A stretch of 64,000 nt of DNA from Sphingomonas hankookensis (GCF_028551275.1 NZ_CP117025.1:186001-250000), one strand, 5' to 3'; positions 44,796 to 52,230 are shown, counted from the first letter of the stretch. Numbers and translations are program-made. The notes: generated by a model from the sequence alone, not told the origin.

Positions 44796-45316
44796 ACCCC
44801 GTCACCGCCTTCACCTTCAATGGTGTTCCAGTCGATAATGACGGACTGGTGCTGAACCACATCCATCTGCACTTTGTCTCCAAACCGCTTTCGGTTCGCA
44901 TACCGCTTGCGCTGCGCCAGAACGCTTACCAACAGATCGTCGTAGCGGAAATCACCCGTTGCGAAGCCGGGAACCTTGCGCGCGATCAATTCCGCGACAT
45001 CATCCAAGGCGTAGGTCCCCTCCTCGCGGGCAGTATTGAAGCGATCCTGTAGCTCTGGGTCACTGCGCTTCCAAGCCATTACAGTTTGGTATCCTGGCAT
45101 CGCGGGATCGTTGCAGATCATCACAAGTGCCTCACCGCCTTCCAATCTGCTGCATATTTCATCGATGATAGCGTCAGTACGCTTTGTCGGTTGCCCAGGG
45201 CGATTGCGGGTTGCTTCTGCCGTAATGCTTGTAACGACAGGCACCAACTCACCCATTATGGTCTGGGTGTGAACCTTAGTCGTCTTGGCTTGTATCTGCT
45301 TGGTATTCTCGTCCAT
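44792..45316 (-). CDS. Terminase small subunit-like protein
   Basis: 174 residues. A helix-turn-helix region has KRTDAIIDEICSRLEGGEAL and MICNDPAMPGYQTVMAWKRS, the pattern of phage small terminases that recognise pac/cos sites. The middle helix ELQDRFNTAREEGTYALDDVAELIARK and the C-terminal VSVLAQRKRYANRKRFGDKV are also family-like. The large subunit, which should follow downstream at lower coordinates, is missing; IS66 and the resolvase lie there instead. The ATG at 45316 has a TAAATA box 4 bases upstream. Confidence 0.75.
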   Translation of the reverse strand: MDENTKQIQAKTTKVHTQTIMGELVPVVTSITAEATRNRPGQPTKRTDAIIDEICSRLEGGEALVMICNDPAMPGYQTVMAWKRSDPELQDRFNTAREEGTYALDDVAELIARKVPGFATGDFRYDDLLVSVLAQRKRYANRKRFGDKVQMDVVQHQSVIIDWNTIEGEGGDGV

Positions 45317-45340
45317 CCTCTATTTACGCCGGAGCAAGGG

Positions 45341-46222
45341 TCATATGATTGGAAATTTCGTAGTTACACCGTCCCCTTCAAACTCTACGCGAGCCTGCCC
45401 AGCCTCGTAGATAAACGCTGCCACTTGCCGCTCAGTTCGAAGCAGCTTCTTTTCCAGTTTGAAGCCGTCTATCGTTCGCGGCTCTTCGGGGAGCGGCCAC
45501 ATCGGTCTCTGAAGTATGCGTTCCAGCTGTCGTCCAACCGACCAATTTAGGCTGTAGTGCGGGAGGCAAGTTGCGTCGTTGTCTTCTTCTATCCCGTCTA
45601 CCAGTGCGGCAGCCAGACTGTCTACCTTGAGCACATCAAAAATCAGTTGCCGTAACTGGAGATTGTAGGAGCGGGATCGCTCACGCTTTTTGTGAAAGGC
45701 CTTATTAACGTTCAGGCCGTCGATGCCTTCAGGCTTGATAAGTGAAAACCCGTGAACAACACGCAGGCTCGGCGTGTATTTCTGCGCAACCGGCGCGAGG
45801 TGGTTGTTTTCATGTTTGAGTTTGTTGGTGAGAAAAGTCCAGTCGTCGCGATGCCGCTTTACGGCGCTTAAGTAGCCTCGGACCCTCGTCTTGTACGTGC
45901 TGGAAGATAACGCGACGATCGTTTTAGTCAGACTCTTTTCATAACTTTCAAAAACCTCTGAAGTCGTGTAGATGACGTCCTCAAAAGAGCGCAGAACTTT
46001 ACCAACGAGAACCTTGTTGGGGTCGAATATGCCGTCGATTGCATCGAGGTCGTCTAGCAGTGCAGTTAGGTGCTTAGCGAGGGAGCGTAAGCCACTATTG
46101 ATAGAGCGGACGGGATCGTTTCCGGCAAAGAGGTCGAGCGCCAACGAGCGGCCAGCAAGCCGTTCCGGTAGCTGCAATTGGACGTTTCCTTCGTCGTTCA
46201 ATGGAACGATGATCTCTACCAT
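45341..46222 (-). CDS. Unknown protein B of a two-gene accessory cassette
   Basis: 293 residues. The start shares one base with the stop of the upstream partner (46222), so the two are co-translated. A long helical middle (SLAKHLTALLDDLDAIDGIF, VFESYEKSLTKTIVALSSST) includes WTFLTNKLKHENNHLAPVAQ, an N-K-L-K-H-x-x-N stretch that loosely recalls HEPN-type motifs. The C-terminus is a beta segment (QVAAFIYEAGQARVEFEGDG). I do not recognise the family. Its place between packaging genes and right-end genes is a common spot for phage-borne defence or exclusion cargo; a role there is only inference. Confidence 0.65.
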   Translation of the reverse strand: MVEIIVPLNDEGNVQLQLPERLAGRSLALDLFAGNDPVRSINSGLRSLAKHLTALLDDLDAIDGIFDPNKVLVGKVLRSFEDVIYTTSEVFESYEKSLTKTIVALSSSTYKTRVRGYLSAVKRHRDDWTFLTNKLKHENNHLAPVAQKYTPSLRVVHGFSLIKPEGIDGLNVNKAFHKKRERSRSYNLQLRQLIFDVLKVDSLAAALVDGIEEDNDATCLPHYSLNWSVGRQLERILQRPMWPLPEEPRTIDGFKLEKKLLRTERQVAAFIYEAGQARVEFEGDGVTTKFPII

Positions 46223-47088
46223 TATGGTGCAACCTTCCGCGATTGCCTCTTAATGATGTGTAAAAAGGCGTAAATCGTGTTAAGGTAATGATAGAACATC
46301 CACGACAGCCAGACCGCCTGATCGTACTGCAACTTTTGGTTCTGGTTCATGTGCCGAATGCCGAAATTATTGGCAATCTTGAACAGCTCTTGCTCGTCCT
46401 CTTTTAGCAGAGCCTCTTTGATGCTCGGACGTAGCCATTCCAGGACATCAGCCAAATCGCGGACCGCGTCGCGACGGTCGGATATGCTGGCCCCGTGACG
46501 TCGATACTTCATCAGTGCGTCAGCGACCTTATCTTGGGTCGTCTTGTCGTTAGTAGGCAGCGGCGCATTGACGAGTGTCTTCATGCCGCTTGGCGGCAAG
46601 CTAACGATTTCGCCAGCTTCAGTGAGTTCCCAGCCTGTACCATAGCGTTCAAGCGGTACCGTCAACTTGGCTCTGAATTCCTCGCGTCCCAACTGCTTGT
46701 TGAAGTTGCTGTAGTGCCAACCACAATGGTCCCAGTCGTGGTAGTGCTTATCTGCAGGCTTGCTCACGTGATCGTACAAGAACTCTAGGATCGTGAAACA
46801 GTCATCCTCGCTGTAGAAAGAGTACGTGTCTTTGATGGGCCAGAGGTCCTTGCGAAACAATGTGAGCCGCACGAACACATCGATGTCCGATCCCACGTAT
46901 CCAGGCTCGTATCCACGATCGACACAGTGGTAGCCAAAGGCGTCTACAAGGTAGCCCCCGCCTTCAAAAAAGGCATAGGCGTTGAATACGATCTCGCGAA
47001 GGTCATCCAGGTCCAATGAGACAGCCTGCGACCCATTCTTTCGAGTGCCATAATATGCGCGAGGGCGGTAAACGTCGGTCATGAACAT
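46222..47088 (-). CDS. Unknown protein A of a two-gene accessory cassette
   Basis: 288 residues. The N-terminal half is mixed (DLDDLREIVFNAYAFFEGGG YLVDAFG, then WDHCGWHYSNFN). The C-terminal 100 residues form a helical domain: DALMKYRRHGASISDRRDAV, RDLADVLEWLRPSIKEALL, LFKIANNFGIRHMNQNQKLQ and AVWLSWMFYHYLNTIYAFLH. I have seen this C-terminal pattern in bacterial proteins of unknown function and it resembles abortive-infection or HEPN-like helical domains, but I cannot name the family. The gene is the first of the pair; protein B starts at its stop codon. Confidence 0.65.
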   Translation of the reverse strand: MFMTDVYRPRAYYGTRKNGSQAVSLDLDDLREIVFNAYAFFEGGGYLVDAFGYHCVDRGYEPGYVGSDIDVFVRLTLFRKDLWPIKDTYSFYSEDDCFTILEFLYDHVSKPADKHYHDWDHCGWHYSNFNKQLGREEFRAKLTVPLERYGTGWELTEAGEIVSLPPSGMKTLVNAPLPTNDKTTQDKVADALMKYRRHGASISDRRDAVRDLADVLEWLRPSIKEALLKEDEQELFKIANNFGIRHMNQNQKLQYDQAVWLSWMFYHYLNTIYAFLHIIKRQSRKVAP

Positions 47089-47124
47089 AAAATAGCTGAC
47101 CGCCCATATGCTGTGAAGGGCAGG

Positions 47125-47391
47125 TCAGGTGGCGTTCATCTTTTTGATTATGCGGGCGATTTGCCTCAGGGGAGTGCTACCGGGCTTCCAGGCCAATTGC
47201 TCCGCGATGTGGTCGTCCCCGCATCCCATTCGTTTCATTTCCATCGCGGCACTCATGCGCAAAGGGTCTGCGATAATGTCGGGTTTTTCCGGCACATCGA
47301 TGTCGAGGAGGAATGCCCACTGGGCTGGCCATGGCCGAGGATCGCGTTGGAGGGTTCGGGCCTGATCGAGCGTAAGGATTATTCTCTGCAT
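47125..47391 (-). CDS. Hypothetical phage protein
   Basis: 88 residues starting QRIILTLDQARTLQRDPRPW, then MKRMGCGDDHIAEQLAWKPG and a basic end (LRQIARIIKKMNAT). The last part looks like a helix-turn-helix (DDHIAEQLAWKPGSTPLRQI). ATG 47391 has a TAAATA box 4 bases upstream and no normal ribosome site; longer frames upstream overlap the divergent gene. Possibly a small regulator. Confidence 0.5.
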   Translation of the reverse strand: MQRIILTLDQARTLQRDPRPWPAQWAFLLDIDVPEKPDIIADPLRMSAAMEMKRMGCGDDHIAEQLAWKPGSTPLRQIARIIKKMNAT

Positions 47392-47434
47392 AGGGTATTT
47401 AAGGATCGCGGGGGTCGCGCTAGGGACGTGGCCT

Positions 47435-47752
47435 ATGGCTAAAATGCGCTTCAGCTTCGACATCGATCTCCAGCAGATTTTCCCCGATAAGCCGGTCGAG
47501 GAGGCATCTGCCGCTGTCGTCCATAATCTGATTAATGCCGCGCGTGTCACTCACATGCAGCGCTTTAAGGCGGGGCAAGTGAACGCCACTGAGCATGGCG
47601 GCGATCTTCAGCAAGCTGTCCAGCCTCACCTTCGCGGTATCATGCTAACGATGATGGCAGAATCCAATTGGCACACCGAAGCCTTGCCAGACGATGCAGA
47701 GATACTGGAAGAGCTGCCTATTGAACGGGGAGAAGGCCAACTCGTTAGTTGA
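47435..47752 (+). CDS. Hypothetical phage protein
   Basis: 105 residues. RFSFDIDLQQIFPDKPVEEA at the start, a helical middle and an acidic end (EALPDDAEILEELPIERGEG). It overlaps the convergent leftward gene by 8 bases and is divergent from 47391. No family recognised. Confidence 0.5.
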   Translation: MAKMRFSFDIDLQQIFPDKPVEEASAAVVHNLINAARVTHMQRFKAGQVNATEHGGDLQQAVQPHLRGIMLTMMAESNWHTEALPDDAEILEELPIERGEGQLVS

Positions 47753-48017
47753 GGGCCAGCTTCAACAGTAGCGCGGTATTTTTGTCGTTCAGTACGACTG
47801 TGATCTGGCCGCGTGTGTTGTCGTATACGTTCAACACTTTGCTGCGTGCGTTGTGTTCGTAGCACCATGCGGCGATCTTCAGTTTAGTAGCAAACTTACG
47901 CCATTCATTGTTACGCGCGATCATACCACGGGTGAGTATAGCTGTTGAAGGGTCATTTAGCGCTGGTACTGGTTGCCAGTGATAGTGGATAATCGCTTTG
48001 TAGATTTCCTCTTTCAT
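47745..48017 (-). CDS. Small phage protein with C-terminal LLKL motif
   Basis: 90 residues: KEEIYKAIIHYHWQPVPALN, then WRKFATKLKIAAWCYEHNAR and a beta end, KVLNVYDNTRGQITVVLNDK NTALLLKLALN. The end resembles those of the 21406 and 21624 proteins. The start overlaps the upstream stop (ATGA). Function unknown. Confidence 0.5.
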   Translation of the reverse strand: MKEEIYKAIIHYHWQPVPALNDPSTAILTRGMIARNNEWRKFATKLKIAAWCYEHNARSKVLNVYDNTRGQITVVLNDKNTALLLKLALN

Positions 48018-48265
48018 CGTTCCCTCAGATAGTCAGGGCGAGTGAGGCATTGGTACTTTAGATTGTCGTAGGCTTCCTTGAACTGCGATGGACTATCGAC
48101 CTCTCTAGCGAGTACGTTGAGTTCGTCCTCGTCTAGTGTCAGGAGGAACTTGAACGCTATTGTGTACTGGGCTTCGTGCTCTGTTCGGTCGCGGACGCTC
48201 ACACGACAGCGGGTCATTCTCGCAAGTGCCATCTGGACATCGAGAGCGTCGGCTGGGCGGATCAT
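48014..48265 (-). CDS. Hypothetical phage protein
   Basis: 83 residues from ATG 48265, which has a good GGAG ribosome site; a longer frame to 48367 lacks one. Acidic-helical: VQMALARMTRCRVSVRDRTE, FKFLLTLDEDELNVLAREVD. A GCCGGCGTAAATA element is 24 bases upstream. It is divergent from the HTH regulator gene, so the palindrome at 48392 could control both. Confidence 0.5.
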   Translation of the reverse strand: MIRPADALDVQMALARMTRCRVSVRDRTEHEAQYTIAFKFLLTLDEDELNVLAREVDSPSQFKEAYDNLKYQCLTRPDYLRER

Positions 48266-48391
48266 ACGGGACTCCTTTTTCGTCCCAGTATTTACGCCGG
48301 CATACCTACGCCTGCCCTTGCAAAAGCGCTTGCGCCGTTCATCGCGAGGCGGCTCGTCCGATTCCATGTTGCCTATGTTACGGATTCGTTA

Positions 48392-48405
48392 GATAAGCGC
48401 TTATC
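48392..48405. promoter_or_regulatory. Perfect 14-bp palindrome, probable operator
   Basis: GATAAGCGCTTATC lies between the divergent genes 48265 and 48426, 7 bases before the GGAGG ribosome site of the HTH gene. A perfect palindrome next to a regulator gene is the usual sign of an autoregulated operator; binding is not shown. Confidence 0.55.
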
Positions 48406-48425
48406 GAATCGATGGAGGTGCCGAA

Positions 48426-48983
48426 ATGACGACGTTCAGTGATGCTCGATCATACATTCTTGCGGCATTTGCCGATAGCGGATTGGCAATCGTACCGTTC
48501 CAGCTCGTGGCGGATGCTCTCGACGTTTCCAGGGCGGCGGTTGAGGGGCAGGTTAGGGCAAACAAGCTTGAGGCTATTAAGATCGGTAGGACGCGCTACG
48601 TGACGTTGCGGTCGATCAGGCGGCAGTTAGAGGATTGGGAGAACGAAGTGGCGACCGTTCGCGCGTTCCTAGAGCGTGCCGCTAAAGATGGGACACTTAC
48701 GCTAGCCTACGATCCCGTGATGGGCGTCATCGGCCGCAAAACAAGCACGCCGAATGATCGAACGGTCATCGGTAAGATTCTCGGCCAAATTTCGCGCGAG
48801 AGTTACAAACAGCACGGCTTTTTGCTTAGTTCCATGGTCGTCCAGAAGCAAACAGGTGAACCTTCGGATGCCTTCTATGGGTTGGCGGGTGATATTGATC
48901 CTTCTGCCGATGACTATGATACGTGGAAAGAGTATCACAACGCGCAACTCGCCTTGATCGCTGCGCACTACAAGCCAGAGTGA
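48426..48983 (+). CDS. HTH-type DNA-binding protein (candidate regulator or excision factor)
   Basis: 185 residues. The N-terminal helix-turn-helix is in VPFQLVADALDVSRAAVEGQ, followed by VRANKLEAIKIGRTRYVTLR, the wing pattern of excisionase/MerR-like domains. A helical middle (RRQLEDWENEVATVRAFLER) and a mixed C-terminal domain follow. It is the best candidate in the prophage for a lysogeny or excision regulator; no CI-like repressor is seen. A palindrome lies before it and another over its stop codon. Confidence 0.6.
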   Translation: MTTFSDARSYILAAFADSGLAIVPFQLVADALDVSRAAVEGQVRANKLEAIKIGRTRYVTLRSIRRQLEDWENEVATVRAFLERAAKDGTLTLAYDPVMGVIGRKTSTPNDRTVIGKILGQISRESYKQHGFLLSSMVVQKQTGEPSDAFYGLAGDIDPSADDYDTWKEYHNAQLALIAAHYKPE

Positions 48984-49032
48984 TTAGCAGCTAATCAATC
49001 TGCGGCATCTAACCAATCTGCGGCATCTAACC
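48981..49032. repeat. Palindrome plus two 18-bp tandem repeats after the HTH gene
   Basis: TGATTAGC-A-GCTAATCA (48981-48997) overlaps the stop codon. Two exact copies of AATCTGCGGCATCTAACC follow head to tail (48997-49014 and 49015-49032). They lie in the leader of the next gene and could be protein-binding sites. Confidence 0.6.
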
Positions 49033-49150
49033 ACACATCAACAAAGAGTGAAATCAAGCCCCAAAGAGTGGAAGACTTATCGGCATGGCGACAACATACG
49101 AGTTCTACAGGGCGCAACGGAGCGCACTGCTAGATCGGAAAGTAACTGCT

Positions 49151-49579
49151 ATGTCGAAGTTTAATCCCTCCATGCTTGTTCCGGCAGTCGTTGCAGGTAC
49201 GCAGAGCGCAGCACGTTCAGCCAAGGACGTAGCGCTCGCAAACATCAACAAGATGCGTGAGCAGTTTGCAGCCGGTGAAGCCGCAGAGGGCAAGGTCAAC
49301 TTCCGCGCAATCGAGGGCGGGCGCACGGCGTTCACGATCCGGGTCAGCAACACGGCGCTCGTTCTGGAACGCACGAAGGTGCAGGATACCGATGTGGACG
49401 TAAAGGAGATGACCGTTCCGACTGCCAACTTCACGGATGCGCTTTCCTACTATGCGGACCGCATTCAGGCTGGTGAATACGACGCCCAGCTGACCGCTCT
49501 GACCGAGAGGAAGGAAGCGCGTACCGACAAGCTGCGTAAGACGCGCGCGGACAAGAAGGCCACTGAACCAAAGAAGTAA
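49151..49579 (+). CDS. Hypothetical phage protein
   Basis: 142 residues from ATG 49151 (GGAAAG 8 bases before); ATG 49085 in the same frame would add 22 residues. It has an Ala-rich helical start (LVPAVVAGTQSAARSAKDVA LANINKMREQ), a beta middle (AIEGGRTAFTIRVSNTALVL) and a very basic tail (RTDKLRKTRADKKATEPKK) suited to nucleic-acid contact. A strong terminator follows. Function unknown. Confidence 0.55.
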   Translation: MSKFNPSMLVPAVVAGTQSAARSAKDVALANINKMREQFAAGEAAEGKVNFRAIEGGRTAFTIRVSNTALVLERTKVQDTDVDVKEMTVPTANFTDALSYYADRIQAGEYDAQLTALTERKEARTDKLRKTRADKKATEPKK

Positions 49580-49598
49580 GCCTATAACCCACTACACC

Positions 49599-49622
49599 GG
49601 CCCCCGTTCGCGGGGGCCTTTT
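49599..49622 (+). terminator. Rho-independent terminator
   Basis: GGCCCCC / GGGGGCC stem with a GTTCGC loop, followed by TTTTGCG, 20 bases after the stop at 49579. A TTGACA box at 49633-49638 follows and could be the -35 of the next operon (49694-50497). Confidence 0.8.
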
Positions 49623-49693
49623 GCGTCTGCTGTTGACAGACTGGTAACGCCTAGTGCCTAACCCCCTCGCATCATTCTCTCGCGGAGGACACT

Positions 49694-50263
49694 ATGGCCG
49701 GCTTTCTGGAACTGATCGACAACACGCTCGGCACGAACTTCAATACCCCGGTCTACGATCCCAAGGTAGGGCGTAAGAAGCTCGTCAAGGCGATCGACAC
49801 GGCAGCGAAGCAACATAGCGACAACGTGACTCGCGCGCCGAACCGTGCTTGGAAAACCGGTGGCAACAACGCGATCAGCTTTACCCCTAAGATTGACGGC
49901 AAGCCGGTCAAGATCGCAGGGCAGACCACGAACTATGTCCCGGCTGAGCGTTTTCAGGACTTCCTGAGTGGGCTGAAGGCGGCAGTCGAGGCCGGTGATC
50001 TGGATAAGGAAATCAAAGCTGCGTTGGATAGTGATGGTACTCCGAAGGCCAGCGCCCCGCGCAGCGCCGCAGCCGGGGCTGGCTCGACCCGTGAAGTCGG
50101 CGAGCAGAGCAAGCTGAACATCGGCGTAGCGGCAAAGCGTCGCGCCGCTAACCCGCCTTCGTTCGATGACATCCGCGCCTACTATATCGAAACCGGTGCC
50201 GACAGCGCGAAGGTCGATGCTGCGATTGCCAAGCGCAAGGCGGCAGAAGCAGCGGCCAAGTAA
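49694..50263 (+). CDS. Hypothetical phage protein, basic C-terminus
   Basis: 189 residues. The start is FLELIDNTLGTNFNTPVYDP; the middle has VRAPN-type loops and QTTNYVPAERFQDFLSGLKA; an Ala/Ser-rich linker leads to SFDDIRAYYIETGADSAKVD and a Lys/Ala tail (AKRKAAEAAAK). A GCGGAGGA ribosome site precedes the ATG. The strong site and terminator-bounded position suggest good expression. Family not recognised. Confidence 0.55.
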   Translation: MAGFLELIDNTLGTNFNTPVYDPKVGRKKLVKAIDTAAKQHSDNVTRAPNRAWKTGGNNAISFTPKIDGKPVKIAGQTTNYVPAERFQDFLSGLKAAVEAGDLDKEIKAALDSDGTPKASAPRSAAAGAGSTREVGEQSKLNIGVAAKRRAANPPSFDDIRAYYIETGADSAKVDAAIAKRKAAEAAAK

Positions 50264-50272
50264 GGGTAGGCT

Positions 50273-50497
50273 ATGCCCAACTGGCTTTGGCCTCAGACTA
50301 AGCAGGACGGGTCGAAATGGCAGGTTCGCTTAGGACGCCTCCTCCACTACGCAACGACAGCGTGGGCGTTAATCGCTTTCGGCGGCCCGCTTGTAATCTG
50401 GATCACTGATCGCGAGTGGCTCCAAGAACCGATGCTGCTAGCGTTCCCGGTCTACATGGTCGGGCGTGGCGTAAGATACCTGCTAGCAAACGAATGA
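50273..50497 (+). CDS. Small two-segment membrane protein
   Basis: 74 residues with two hydrophobic stretches (YATTAWALIAFGGPLVIWIT and PMLLAFPVYMVGRGVRYLLA) and an Arg-rich link. It follows the 49694 gene after 9 bases with its own GGGTAGG site. Could be a superinfection or exclusion factor or an accessory holin; nothing decides this. Confidence 0.55.
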   Translation: MPNWLWPQTKQDGSKWQVRLGRLLHYATTAWALIAFGGPLVIWITDREWLQEPMLLAFPVYMVGRGVRYLLANE

Positions 50498-50550
50498 CGT
50501 TGCAGAACCGCTGACATGGCGAAGCCCCGGTGTAATGCCGGGGCTTCCCT

Positions 50551-50910
50551 CTATGCTGCGATGTAGCCGCGCTGTCGGCTTTCCATCGCATACTCCGATA
50601 GCGGCTTGGTCGCCTTCCAGTGAATATCACGCTCGACGCGGAGGCCACCTGGGCCACTGACCTCCCAAATCTCGTCCAAGCTGATGTAGCCGAGTTCCGG
50701 CGTACCAAAGCCCAAGTCGGCCAGCCCGAACGCCAGCCCGTCGCTGTCAATTTCCGTCAGCAACCAAGTGCCGGAAGTCCAAGGCAAAAATAGCTTTAGG
50801 ACAGGGTGGAAGTCGCGTTCAGCCCGCGAACCTTTCAGCGGTTCCTGCTCCTTTCCGTTGGCGAGCAGTTGGTCGAGGGCTTCGCGTCCTAGCAGCGCTA
50901 CGAGGTCCAT
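50551..50910 (-). CDS. DUF2958 domain protein
   Basis: 119 residues. The family pattern is clear: FHPVLKLFLPWTSGTWLLTE, LAFGLADLGFGTPELGYISL, DEIWEVSGPGGLRVERDIHW and KPLSEYA. DUF2958 proteins are common on plasmids, integrative elements and phages; their function is unknown. The ATG overlaps the stop of the 49-residue gene upstream (TAATG). Confidence 0.8.
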   Translation of the reverse strand: MDLVALLGREALDQLLANGKEQEPLKGSRAERDFHPVLKLFLPWTSGTWLLTEIDSDGLAFGLADLGFGTPELGYISLDEIWEVSGPGGLRVERDIHWKATKPLSEYAMESRQRGYIAA

Positions 50911-51059
50911 TACCGGTCTCCCGGCACGATGCGAGGGGAGCGCAGTTCAGGCCCGTTGCCTAACCAATCGACGTTGTTGGCGATCCATTCGGGTATCCAT
51001 TCCCAATCGAAAGGCTTGTCCCAGCACTCCTCCTTTACCGTTGCCCAATCGGCATCCAC
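50910..51059 (-). CDS. Hypothetical 49-residue protein upstream of DUF2958
   Basis: GTG 51059 to TAA 50910. Acidic and Trp-rich (VDADWATVKEECWDKPFDWE, WIPEWIANNVDWLGNGPEL). The stop shares its last A with the start of the DUF2958 gene, so they are probably co-translated. Five Trp pairs in 49 residues is unusual; perhaps an antitoxin- or inhibitor-sized partner, but this is a guess. Confidence 0.45.
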   Translation of the reverse strand: MDADWATVKEECWDKPFDWEWIPEWIANNVDWLGNGPELRSPRIVPGDR

Positions 51060-51068
51060 GGCATCTAC

Positions 51069-51239
51069 TCAAGCGAGTACCGTGAGACGCAGATGGGACG
51101 TGCCGAGGTTCTCACGACATCGATTGGCTTGTGCGCGCAAACCCTTCTGTCCCGCGCCCCCGGTCAGGATTTCTAGTACCGCTTCCCAGAGACATGCGGC
51201 TGTCTCAAGGCTGGTTGCAGAGTATTGCTTGTCTTCCAT
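51069..51239 (-). CDS. Hypothetical 56-residue phage protein
   Basis: ATG 51239 has a GGAG site. Sequence EDKQYSATSLETAACLWEAV LEILTGGAGQKG then a basic end (LRAQANRCRENLG). Helical. Heads the short leftward run 51239-50551. No family recognised. Confidence 0.45.
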   Translation of the reverse strand: MEDKQYSATSLETAACLWEAVLEILTGGAGQKGLRAQANRCRENLGTSHLRLTVLA

Positions 51240-51407
51240 GTGGCTTCTCCGTTGATGTGCCACCAGAACATCAAGCGCCAACTGGTTAGAAGGTCAACCA
51301 GATTTATCGCAAAGAAAAGAGTTTAGCCTGGTGTATTTTGCGGTCGCGATTGCAAAAGATTGAATGCATACGAGTGGAACGACAGAAAGTCGCAGGAGTA
51401 AGGCAAA

Positions 51408-51794
51408 GTGTGCAACGGCAAGTACAGCGAGTGGCAGGGAATTTACATTTGGGGTGAAGCTGGAAGTGGAGCGCAAACTTTCAGTGGACCGTTTGCCGCT
51501 GACGGAGCAGCAGAAGCACAGTGCAAGAGCGGCGACTTTGTTATCCTGCCTGCTAGCAAGTTGACGCCCAGCGAGTACATTATCCTACGCGCTTACAAGA
51601 ATGCGGGCTTGGACATTAACGGCGTTGTTGAGGTTGACCTTGCTTCCTCTGAGGAATTGACGCTGATTGCGCAGACGCTGGAGCATCGTGGGCTGCTGGA
51701 ACGCAAGGATGAAGACATTGAAGTCCTCATGGACCAATTGACTGCGCTACTGCCCCATATGACGCTGTGCGCTTTGTCGAACGGAGGAGAGTGA
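51408..51794 (+). CDS. Hypothetical phage protein
   Basis: 128 residues from GTG 51408, with AGGAGT 8 bases upstream. The first part (KYSEWQGIYIWGEAGSGAQT) is beta-like with aromatic residues, followed by PASKLTPSEYIILRAYKNAG and a winged-helix-like region LTLIAQTLEHRGLLERKDED. Function unknown. The gap after it (51795-52038) has no gene that I support but contains a stable hairpin at 51906. Confidence 0.55.
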   Translation: MCNGKYSEWQGIYIWGEAGSGAQTFSGPFAADGAAEAQCKSGDFVILPASKLTPSEYIILRAYKNAGLDINGVVEVDLASSEELTLIAQTLEHRGLLERKDEDIEVLMDQLTALLPHMTLCALSNGGE

Positions 51795-51905
51795 GGGAGA
51801 AAATTTCCCTACGAGGTTTCATTTTGGTTGTTCGGATAGCGAAAAAGCTATTCATGGAGTGGGTAACGCGAAGATGTAGGACTTTTCCGGCGTAATGCTA
51901 TTTCT

Positions 51906-51937
51906 TGGAAGCGGTTGTCAGTGGGTAGCCGCTTCCA
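51906..51937 (+). other. Stable stem-loop in gene-free stretch
   Basis: TGGAAGCGG / CCGCTTCCA, a perfect 9-bp stem with a 14-base loop. No T-run follows, so it is not a normal terminator. It may be a leader structure for the 57-residue gene at 52039. Confidence 0.45.
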
Positions 51938-52038
51938 CCATGCAGCATAGAATATAGGAGCGACGAGTTGCCACAATCAGGAGTAGGAATATGGTTTAGG
52001 CGATGTCGTAAGTGTGGTCATCGGAAACGGAGGCTAAC

Positions 52039-52212
52039 ATGCAGATCGACTTTAACGCACTCGCAAACTTTGTCGAAGTTCTGGACTGCAACGCAGAATA
52101 CGAGGACGACACCTTTGCTTTCGATTTTGCCGGTGAGCGTATCTACTGCGAGCGTAAAAGCCGCCACTTCAATCTGCACATCGGCAGCGAAGTGCTCCAG
52201 ATGCCCCGCTAA
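52039..52212 (+). CDS. Hypothetical 57-residue acidic phage protein
   Basis: ATG 52039 with a strong GGAGG site 6 bases before. Acidic, with QIDFNALANFVEVLDCNAEY, DDTFAFDFAGERIYCERKS and a short basic end. Two Cys. The position beside integrase and a bidirectional terminator suggests a possible recombination directionality factor or control gene, but there is no sequence proof. Confidence 0.5.
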   Translation: MQIDFNALANFVEVLDCNAEYEDDTFAFDFAGERIYCERKSRHFNLHIGSEVLQMPR

Positions 52213-52230
52213 GCGTCACACAGGCCCAAA

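Noticed and set aside
46495..46788. Rightward 97-codon frame inside cassette protein A
   Set aside because: Antisense to a convincing coding gene, with no start signal.
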